Below are positions 1 through 6,728 of a stretch of DNA of 64,000 nt, piece after piece. The position numbers and the translations under genes were made by a program. The first letter of the stretch is position 1; each line of letters starts with the position of its first letter. The DNA is taken from assembly GCF_003625485.1 (NCBI RefSeq), contig NZ_RAIR01000004.1, forward strand, positions 248,001 to 312,000, read 5' to 3'. A model generated the notes under the pieces. That model saw only the letters and a list, made by a program, of their open reading frames with translations. It was not told where the DNA came from and made no database searches. The stretch is from Butyrivibrio sp. CB08. Lineage in GTDB: Bacteria > Bacillota > Clostridia > Lachnospirales > Lachnospiraceae.

Positions 1-1502
1 CCAAGAGGGCTTGTGTATTTCTCGTATATCTCTCTGGATCTAAGGAGCATGCTGCAAAGGATGTCGCTCTCTTTTTCAGGAAGGTTAAAGGTCTGGGCAA
101 TCCACTCTTTTGCAATCTCCTCGGATGTAAGGCGGGTGTTAAAAGAGAGCCTTCCAAAACCGTAGAGATTGGCTGCAGCCAGGTCATTGCCAGTCCAGTT
201 CTCGTCGTTTCCTGTGTTGATTACTGCTGCCATTCCACCAAGCTTATTGCCCATGGTGCGGCCGCTTACTACATCTGCTACTGTGTCCTTACCCCTGTTG
301 CAGTGGGTGTGGAAATCAAGGACTTCCTTGTACATTGGGATAAGGTAGCAAAGATCTATCTGATGACCTGTGTATTCCTGAGCGACCTGAACCTCAAGCA
401 TCTGGTTGGTGTGCATAAGGCCACCAAGAAGAGGTGATACAGGTTCGCGGATCTGGAAATCCATTGGTCCGTTCTTGATCTGAAGGATGACGTTGTCATG
501 ATATGCTCCGTCAAGATCCTTGAAGTAATCGTAACCAGCTCTTGCTCTGTCAGTCTTGGTGTCGCGCCAGTCCTGAGTGCAGTTATATACAAAGCATCTC
601 CAGATGATGATTCCGCCGTAGGGCTTTATCACATCTGCAAGCATGTTGGCTCCGTCAGCCTGGGTTCTGCCATAAGTGAATGGTCCGGGTCTTCCCTCAG
701 AGTCAGCCTTTACAAGAAAACCTCCAAAGCCCGGGAGTCTGTCATAAACTTCTTTTATCTTGTCCTCCCACCAGGAGATGACATCTTTATCTAAAGGATC
801 ACAGGTATCAAGGCCACCAAGCTCAATAGGGGATGCAAAGTTAAGGGACATGTACAGCTTGATGCCATAACCCTCAAAGATATCTGAAAGCTCTTTTACC
901 TTATCAAAATATCTGTCGGTGATAAGGTAGGATGCTGCGCCCTTGACGTTTACGTTATTTATTACGATGCCATTGATGCCAATGCTGGCCATGAAGCGGG
1001 CGTAGTCTCTGGTCCTGTCATCTATTACGATCTCTTCATTTACATAGAAGAAGGATTCTCCGGAGTAACCTCTCTCGATGCTGCCATCCATGTTGTCCCA
1101 GTGGTTCATCATTCGAAGAGGGTTAGTTGGAGCCGCATTTTCTTCCACCTCTGTAGCTCTTTTCCCGCAGGCGATCTGACGAAGGATGGCGAACACGCCG
1201 TAGAGAACACCCTTTTCATCAAAAGCCTCAAGAAGGATTCCGTCGTGGCTTCCGTCAATGCGGTAGCCCTCTATAGGAAGGGTTCTGTTCTGGGAAATTG
1301 TGAAGGTGAGAGCATCTGCGCTCACTTCCTCAGTGACAGTTTCTAAAGTCATGGCAAGGATACCCTTTTCAAACTCCGAAAGGGCATTTCGCAAAACCTT
1401 ATTTTCTTTGTCAAAGCCGGTAACAGCTATTATCCAGGACTTCTGTCCCTCATACATCTTGTGATAGTCAAGCCATAGCTGTGTCCATTTTTTTGGTTCC
1501 AT
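1..1502 (-). CDS. aguA: Alpha-glucuronidase, glycoside hydrolase family 67 (3' end outside window)
   Basis: About 500 N-terminal residues are visible; the family is usually near 680-700 residues, so the C-terminal part lies beyond the left edge. The protein opens MEPKKWTQLWLDYHKM. GH67 landmarks include an N-terminal domain with GVLYGVFAILRQI, the barrel entry RMMNHWDNMDGSIERGY, FLVKADSEGRPGP, QIKNGPMDFQIREP and QEYTGHQIDLCYL. The family removes 4-O-methyl-glucuronic acid from the non-reducing end of xylo-oligosaccharides. No signal peptide is present, so it should act in the cytoplasm on imported fragments. A purine-rich stretch (AGAGG) lies 11 bases before the ATG. The gene is divergent from the AraC regulator at 1599. 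Assignment to GH67 rests on recognised motifs. Confidence 0.93.
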   Translation of the reverse strand, partial: MEPKKWTQLWLDYHKMYEGQKSWIIAVTGFDKENKVLRNALSEFEKGILAMTLETVTEEVSADALTFTISQNRTLPIEGYRIDGSHDGILLEAFDEKGVLYGVFAILRQIACGKRATEVEENAAPTNPLRMMNHWDNMDGSIERGYSGESFFYVNEEIVIDDRTRDYARFMASIGINGIVINNVNVKGAASYLITDRYFDKVKELSDIFEGYGIKLYMSLNFASPIELGGLDTCDPLDKDVISWWEDKIKEVYDRLPGFGGFLVKADSEGRPGPFTYGRTQADGANMLADVIKPYGGIIIWRCFVYNCTQDWRDTKTDRARAGYDYFKDLDGAYHDNVILQIKNGPMDFQIREPVSPLLGGLMHTNQMLEVQVAQEYTGHQIDLCYLIPMYKEVLDFHTHCNRGKDTVADVVSGRTMGNKLGGMAAVINTGNDENWTGNDLAAANLYGFGRLSFNTRLTSEEIAKEWIAQTFNLPEKESDILCSMLLRSREIYEKYTSPL

Positions 1503-1549
1503 TTTAATAAACCTCTTTCCATATCTTGGTATTTAATTTGGAGCTTTTA

Positions 1550-1558
1550 TGCTAGAAT
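1550..1558 (+). promoter_or_regulatory. Extended -10 promoter candidate for the AraC regulator
   Basis: TGCTAGAAT fits an extended -10 element (TGnTAnAAT). It is followed 41 bases later by the ATG at 1599, which has a strong AAAGGAG site. No good -35 hexamer is seen at the ideal spacing. The 96-bp gap also has to carry the promoter of the divergent GH67 gene, so the two are probably co-regulated. Confidence 0.4.
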
Positions 1559-1598
1559 AACAGGGTATTAAGCTGTTAACTTACAAAGGAGCAGGGTA

Positions 1599-2492
1599 AT
1601 GATCGCTGATATTAACGCCCAGTCCAGAGAAGATATCTACTATGACACCCTTAAGGGAGTTCTTCTCTACCACAACACGCTAAATGAATATCCACTCCAC
1701 TGGCACAACGAGGTGGAGCTCATTCTGCCGCTTTCTGGTTCCTTCCAGGTCAAGTTCCACAACGACTCTTCTGCTGTGGTAAACTGTGCCCCTGGAGATA
1801 TCATGCTGATCGCTCCCGGAACTCTTCACGAATATCTGGCTGTTGCGCCAGGCGGTGAAAAGATGATTCTGCTCTTTGACATAACCAGTTATTCACAGGT
1901 TTCTCAGCTGGTGCCCCTCCTTAAGACTCTTCCACCCTACGTTCATGTTAAGCAGAGTGCTTATCCCGTGGAAGCAGCCCGCCTCCAGAACTATTTCTGG
2001 GATATTGAGAGGCTCTACGGAGAGAGCGATGAGTTCCTGCAGATCTCAGTTTATTCTCTGGTGACTCTGATCCTTGCTCAGATCGGAAGCATGCATCTTG
2101 TTGATGCTGTACTGCCATCTGGCTCATCAGATGCCCAGTCTAAAAATATTGAAAAGTTAGTAACCGTAACTAACTACATTGATTCTCACAGAAGCGAGGA
2201 CCTCTCAGTTGAGCAGCTTGCAGATCTTGCAGGTTTCTCCAAGTATCACTTTGAGAGGCTCTTTAAGTCCTGCATGGGAATATCCTGCTATCAGTACATC
2301 ACCAAGCGCCGCGTAATGATGGCGCAGGAACTTCTTGGTGACACTGACCTGTCCGTAATGGATATTGCGTTGCAGAGCGGCTTCTTCAGTCTGTCTACCT
2401 TCAACCGTGTATTCAAGGAGACCAACGGATGCTCACCCACAGAATTCCGCAAACTGTATCGACAAGGTGCAGATGTTCCTGCCGAGGGGTGA
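1599..2492 (+). CDS. AraC-family transcriptional regulator with cupin sensor domain
   Basis: The 297-residue protein has an N-terminal cupin fold (about 20-110; HWHNEVELILPLSG and CAPGDIMLIAPGTLHEY), a helical linker, and a C-terminal pair of helix-turn-helix motifs (about 190-288; LSVEQLADLAGFSKYHFERLFK and LSVMDIALQSGFFSLSTFNRVFK, ending in the typical GCSPTEFRKLYR). Such proteins bind a sugar through the cupin and activate neighbouring catabolic genes. It sits between GH67 and the esterase/GH43 genes, so it is the likely local activator of the xylan locus. A strong AAAGGAG ribosome site precedes the ATG. Confidence 0.93.
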   Translation: MIADINAQSREDIYYDTLKGVLLYHNTLNEYPLHWHNEVELILPLSGSFQVKFHNDSSAVVNCAPGDIMLIAPGTLHEYLAVAPGGEKMILLFDITSYSQVSQLVPLLKTLPPYVHVKQSAYPVEAARLQNYFWDIERLYGESDEFLQISVYSLVTLILAQIGSMHLVDAVLPSGSSDAQSKNIEKLVTVTNYIDSHRSEDLSVEQLADLAGFSKYHFERLFKSCMGISCYQYITKRRVMMAQELLGDTDLSVMDIALQSGFFSLSTFNRVFKETNGCSPTEFRKLYRQGADVPAEG

Positions 2493-2500
2493 GTGGTAGC

Positions 2501-2691
2501 TGGCCAAATAATAATTCTTTGTCCTCTTGGGACGCTTGCGGTTGGCATATCCGCTTGGCGAGGTCCTTTCGAGCCTAGCGGTAGGCTATGCTGGAAATCG
2601 AGATGAGGTTCTTTCGAATCCGATTTTCAGTACTTTTCGCCTGGCTCCGGCTCAAAAGCCCTGCGGGGGACAAAGGATTATTATTTGGCCA
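2501..2691. repeat. 191-bp element with 24-bp near-perfect terminal inverted repeats
   Basis: The left end (2501-2524, beginning TGGCCAAATAATAAT) and the right end (2668-2691) are reverse complements at 23 of 24 positions. The interior holds several smaller hairpins: GCGG/CCGC around 2537-2553, GCCTA-GCGG-TAGGC at 2573-2586, TGGAAATCG paired with CGATTTTCA around 2591-2619, and GGCT-CAAA-AGCC near 2648-2660. No convincing coding sequence or target-site duplication is seen. It sits exactly in the gap between two convergent genes, as miniature inverted-repeat elements and extragenic palindromes often do. It could also be a folded RNA or a bidirectional terminator. Only one copy was noticed in the window. 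Confidence 0.65.
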
Positions 2692-2728
2692 ATTTACGTC
2701 TCATCCCCTTGGGAGGATAATGCTGTAT

Positions 2729-4645
2729 CTAGTGAAATACAGGAATTTCGAAAGGTCCCATAGGCAAGTTTGCCTTGTTGTAAAGCATTGCTCCGGAATA
2801 AGTGTATTTGACAAGGTAACGGAGTTTAGCGATCTTATCAGGTTTAATGCTGGTCTTTAGTAAAATCTTCTCATCTGAAATTTCTGCGACAGCAGAAGAA
2901 ACATTTCCTTTGTTATCAACAATTTCAAAGTCTTTTATTTCTATACCTTTTCCGATGTCTCTCGCAACAAGTCCATTAGCATGATCAAGTGACAGCTCAA
3001 TCAGTGTATCTTTGATGAGGCCGCTTTTTGCAATCTTGGCAGCGACTGGGCTTGGGCCAGTGTATTCAGCGCTATAGCCGTACTTAATGTGGGCAGCCCA
3101 GAGAGCAAGGCGCTTACCAATGCGGCGTTTGCCGGTCGGGTGAAGGTCATTGTCTTCGCCAAGGTCCATATTTACTGTCATGCCGACCATTGGATCGTCA
3201 AGGAGCTTTGACTGGGTCAGACGGAAGGTAGGCCATGGATCGTCAACGGGCGCTACGTCGATAACAAAGTTAGGGAGCTGAACGATGATGAAGGGGAGGT
3301 TTTCCTCTCCCCACTTTTCTCTGTAACCACTTATCTGGCGGCGCAAGAGATCTTCGTAGTCCCAGGGTTCAAAGGTATTGGATTCGCCCTGATACCATAC
3401 AACTCCATCGATTGGGAAGTTGTGGCATGGTGCTGTCATGGCGTTATAAAGTCCAGTTGGATGCCAGTTGATAAAGTCGTGCTCAGGGATAGCATCGCAT
3501 CTTGCTGCCACCTTGTAGTACCACTTGCCATCCAGACGCACCTCAGCATCATCGTTAAAGATCTTGTACTCCTTGTCTGGAGTTATCCTTCCAAGGCCGT
3601 GTTCAACGCAGAGTCTTATAACAACGTGGTTATCTTTTTCTTTTGTAAGACCTTCAGGGATATCATATTTTCTTGGAGGATACTGATATTCAATACCTCC
3701 TACCAATTTGCCATTAACAAAGACCTGGTCTCTGTCTACCAAAGTTCCAAGGAACAGTCTTGCACTCTTACCTGCAAGTTCCTTTGGAAGGTCAAAGCTC
3801 TTTCTAAACCACACAGAGCCATTCATGCCAGAGAGCTCAGTGTCCTTAAACATCACTGGAATCTCCATTTCCTTCCAGCTGCGCTCGTCAAGATCCGGGT
3901 CCTTCCAGTTCTCAGAAAGGCCTCTGTCCTGCTTATCAAGCTTCTCTCTCCAGAGACTCTCATTTATATCATTCTTATCTATCTGGCTCTGTCTGAAGTC
4001 ATCATCGGCGTACTTCTCACCTTCGGCGATGAGCTCATCATATCCAGATAGCATCTCTTTTGACATCCAGGAAGAGATCTTGGAACCGCCAAGAGATGCA
4101 TTGATAAAGCCAACTGTCTGGCCTGTTATCTTCTGAAGATATGCAGCAAAGAAGTATCCGGTTGCAGAGTAGTTCATAATAGTATCTGCACTTACATGGC
4201 TCCAGCTACCGGTTCTGTGCTCCTCAAGAGGTCCGTTAAAATCTGTATCTTCAAGGATCTTAAAGGTTCTGATCCCTGGGTTTTCCTCTATAGATGCGAG
4301 GGACGGATACCTGTCTTTTACCCTGGCGATAGGAAGCTCAATGTTTGACTGACCGGTCACAAGCCACACCAGTCCTATCATCACGTCCTTAACAGTTATG
4401 GATTCTCCCCTGTCATCTGAAACAATAAGCTCGAAAGGACCTCCGCTTTCCCTGGCAGAGAGGAAGATATCAAAGCGGCCCTTCTCATCCGCTTCGCCCT
4501 TTGAAGACAGATTGTCCAATGTTACTTCTACAGTGGTTCCGGGCTTATCCCATCCCCATATATGTATTCTCTTTCTTCTTTGGATGACCATTCCATCTGA
4601 AATGATCTTTGGAAGAGTTAATTTATTCATTGCCTGTGACTCCAT
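2729..4645 (-). CDS. Sialate O-acetylesterase / acetylxylan esterase-like protein (SASA domain)
   Basis: An SGNH-fold esterase. The N-terminal KLTLPKIISDGMVIQRRKR is the usual opening of this family. The catalytic serine lies in WLVTGQSNIELP, followed by the inserted beta-sandwich domain, then GVVWYQGESNT, FIIVQLPNF and the Asp/His block DLHPTGKRRIGKRLA. The reading frame extends to an ATG at 4741 that overlaps the upstream stop (ATGA), but the 32 extra residues are unlike the family. The ATG at 4645 has a GAGAGTGGA ribosome site, so I prefer it, although coupled initiation at 4741 is possible. No signal peptide is seen. It probably removes acetyl groups from imported xylo-oligosaccharides. 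It is the second gene of an operon after the SGNH hydrolase. Confidence 0.85.
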   Translation of the reverse strand: MESQAMNKLTLPKIISDGMVIQRRKRIHIWGWDKPGTTVEVTLDNLSSKGEADEKGRFDIFLSARESGGPFELIVSDDRGESITVKDVMIGLVWLVTGQSNIELPIARVKDRYPSLASIEENPGIRTFKILEDTDFNGPLEEHRTGSWSHVSADTIMNYSATGYFFAAYLQKITGQTVGFINASLGGSKISSWMSKEMLSGYDELIAEGEKYADDDFRQSQIDKNDINESLWREKLDKQDRGLSENWKDPDLDERSWKEMEIPVMFKDTELSGMNGSVWFRKSFDLPKELAGKSARLFLGTLVDRDQVFVNGKLVGGIEYQYPPRKYDIPEGLTKEKDNHVVIRLCVEHGLGRITPDKEYKIFNDDAEVRLDGKWYYKVAARCDAIPEHDFINWHPTGLYNAMTAPCHNFPIDGVVWYQGESNTFEPWDYEDLLRRQISGYREKWGEENLPFIIVQLPNFVIDVAPVDDPWPTFRLTQSKLLDDPMVGMTVNMDLGEDNDLHPTGKRRIGKRLALWAAHIKYGYSAEYTGPSPVAAKIAKSGLIKDTLIELSLDHANGLVARDIGKGIEIKDFEIVDNKGNVSSAVAEISDEKILLKTSIKPDKIAKLRYLVKYTYSGAMLYNKANLPMGPFEIPVFH

Positions 4646-4737
4646 AATTTTCCACTCTCTTTGCTCATTATATAAAAACATGGCGTCATGTCCCTTCACA
4701 TTTTCCGCCATGTTTTTTACATTTTCTGACTTTCTTG

Positions 4738-6471
4738 TCATTCCACCCCGAAACCGAGGATTGTAAACTTCTTGTTCTGATGGCCTTCTTTCATCTGTAT
4801 CAGCACTTCTCTTGGCTTTGCCTCAGCCTCATTTATAAGAACTACCGCGTTGCAGTGAGTCCATCCGTTGACGTGGGGATCAGCATCCCTTATAAACTTC
4901 CCGTCAACAAAAACTTCTGCAGTTCCGTGAGTTGCGCTTGCGGAATCCTTAAAGATAAGAAGAAGTCTCTTGCAGGTAAGTGTCATCTTAAATGGCCTTG
5001 TGCCATCAGTGCTTTCTTCGTGGCACCAGTTGTGTGGAAATTCAGGTATCATCTCGATATCCTTGTCCATTTCCACAGCCTGAAGATCTGTGTCCTTCTG
5101 GTCAAAAGAGCCTTCGGTAACCTCTACTATATTGAACTTATCCTTAAGAGCTGGCAGCTCTTTTCTATCAAGAAGCTCAATATGTTCAAAGTCCGCTCCG
5201 ATGACAGGGGCGATTTCTTCAAGAGCCTTTTCCTCTGCAACTTCGACAGCATCTTCACTTACAGTATCTATAAGGTTTGACAGGCAGTCCGCCATAATCT
5301 GATGTCCAAGATTACTTGGATGATAAACATCATAGAAGAACTGGTTCTTGGAGATCACCCTTCCCTTACCTGGCAAAAGCGGGAACTGAGGGCTTACTGC
5401 GTCAAGGACGCTGACCATTGGTAAACAATAATTTCTTCCAACAGGAGACAGTCTGTCCTGAAGGTTCCAGTCGTTTGAGAACACTGCAAACAAAAGTACT
5501 ACTGCAGGCTTCCAGGGAAGCGCAAGAGCTTTCCTTACAAGGCTCTCGTAGCATACACCCTGCGTCTCATCACCTTCGTCGTTAACCGCAAACTCTATGA
5601 CGATAAGGTCAGGCTTGGCAGCGCCATCTCTAAGGACGTCTCTTTCAAACCTTATCATTCCAAGCTCAGAGGGAGTTCCTCCAACTCCGGCTTTTACGAA
5701 GATGCACTCTCCGCCCTTCATATATCTTTTTGCAAAGTCCTCGTAGAAGACCCTTGCATAGCACTTCTCGTTTATGGGAATAGCTCCTGCACCCTGGGTT
5801 ATGGAGCCTCCGATAAATCCAAGGGTCACGTCCTGACCGTTTTTCGCTTTCTCAAGAACTTTCTTTATTCTGCTTTCATTGCCGGTCTGCATAAGGCTCT
5901 TTTGTATCATGGCCTTATAAGCAGCGCCTTCAAAATCTACCGGCTCTTCAGCTGGCTGCTCGGGAGCTTCAAACCCGTCATTTAAATAGAACTTAACGGT
6001 TGTGGTACCCTGAATTCCCTCTGCGTCAAAGACGTATCTTATCTGGCCAAGCTCTCTGTCGCCGTCCTTCCAGTCAACCTTTGAAAGGTCGATCACCATC
6101 TCCATGTCGTCCATGGGAACAAGCGCTTCGATATTTGTAACCTCATCCCCAGGAGTTACCGGATACATCTCGACCACGAACTTTACACTTTTATCTGCAT
6201 CTGCAGAAGATACGCTGACTCCGATGGAGTGGACCATTTTCTGAAGTCCAGCCCTTGACTTCATGCACTCCACCATATCTTCATCAGTGACGTTTCCCGT
6301 AAGCTTTGCAGCATCAATAAGCCTTCCCATATCCATGTACAAAAAGTGCGCAAAACTGCCATCTGGCTGAGGAGCTCCGAAGATCTCCTTGTCCTTCATA
6401 ATATAGAAGAAGGGCCTCTTTTTTGTTGGATCCTTAGGTGCTACCGGTCCTCTGTTTATGCTATCTGACAT
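4738..6471 (-). CDS. SGNH/GDSL-type hydrolase, probable acetylxylan esterase
   Basis: The 577-residue protein has an N-terminal beta-rich domain of about 180 residues, then an SGNH hydrolase. The landmarks are block I GFIGGSITQG (nucleophile Ser223), block II KAGVGGTPSELG, block III IEFAVND and block V DVYHPSNLGH. A C-terminal region of about 160 residues (from about residue 420) looks like an accessory beta domain. No signal peptide is visible. The start has a GGGAGAGAAGG ribosome site. Its stop overlaps the first possible ATG of the downstream esterase, so they form an operon. Context within the xylan locus suggests de-acetylation of xylo-oligosaccharides; the exact carbohydrate esterase family was not determined. 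Confidence 0.82.
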   Translation of the reverse strand: MSDSINRGPVAPKDPTKKRPFFYIMKDKEIFGAPQPDGSFAHFLYMDMGRLIDAAKLTGNVTDEDMVECMKSRAGLQKMVHSIGVSVSSADADKSVKFVVEMYPVTPGDEVTNIEALVPMDDMEMVIDLSKVDWKDGDRELGQIRYVFDAEGIQGTTTVKFYLNDGFEAPEQPAEEPVDFEGAAYKAMIQKSLMQTGNESRIKKVLEKAKNGQDVTLGFIGGSITQGAGAIPINEKCYARVFYEDFAKRYMKGGECIFVKAGVGGTPSELGMIRFERDVLRDGAAKPDLIVIEFAVNDEGDETQGVCYESLVRKALALPWKPAVVLLFAVFSNDWNLQDRLSPVGRNYCLPMVSVLDAVSPQFPLLPGKGRVISKNQFFYDVYHPSNLGHQIMADCLSNLIDTVSEDAVEVAEEKALEEIAPVIGADFEHIELLDRKELPALKDKFNIVEVTEGSFDQKDTDLQAVEMDKDIEMIPEFPHNWCHEESTDGTRPFKMTLTCKRLLLIFKDSASATHGTAEVFVDGKFIRDADPHVNGWTHCNAVVLINEAEAKPREVLIQMKEGHQNKKFTILGFGVE

Positions 6472-6508
6472 ACCTTCTCTCCCTACTTTATAAGTGCTGT
6501 AACCCCAA

Positions 6509-6536
6509 AATATAACAGTGTAATAAAACTATACAA
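6509..6536 (-). promoter_or_regulatory. Sigma-70-type promoter for the SGNH/SASA esterase operon
   Basis: Read on the minus strand, TTGTAT is followed by a 16-base spacer and TATATT. It lies about 38-65 bases before the ATG at 6471. Confidence 0.5.
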
Positions 6537-6586
6537 TCCGGTCCCTCATCCTCTCCACCAAGATACTGCGAATTTCTTTTCATAAA

Positions 6587-6680
6587 TTGCTAATCGAAAA
6601 AATGTTAGCAACCTTTGGGATGACCATGGCAATAATTAGGTGGAAGGCATTTTGCGGATACAGTAAATTACAATTAGCAA
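6587..6680. promoter_or_regulatory. Three TTAGCAA half-sites between divergent esterase and GH43 genes
   Basis: TTGCTAA at 6587-6593 and TTAGCAA at 6605-6611 form a perfect inverted repeat with an 11-base spacer. A third TTAGCAA lies at 6674-6680, just before a TATATTATG box that could be the -10 for the gene at 6729. Spaced half-sites of this type are typical of an activator such as the AraC protein at 1599. That link is inference. Confidence 0.5.
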
Positions 6681-6728
6681 AAACTATATTATGCTGGGTT
6701 CAGAAATCCGGCATTCGGGGGAAATTAC

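Noticed and set aside
2527-2763. A 78-residue plus-strand reading frame in the gap after the AraC gene
   Set aside because: It lies almost wholly inside the inverted-repeat element, overlaps the opposite-strand esterase gene, and has no ribosome site or recognisable protein features.
3422-4051. A 209-residue plus-strand frame opposite the SASA esterase gene
   Set aside because: It is antisense to a well-supported gene and has no family-like features.
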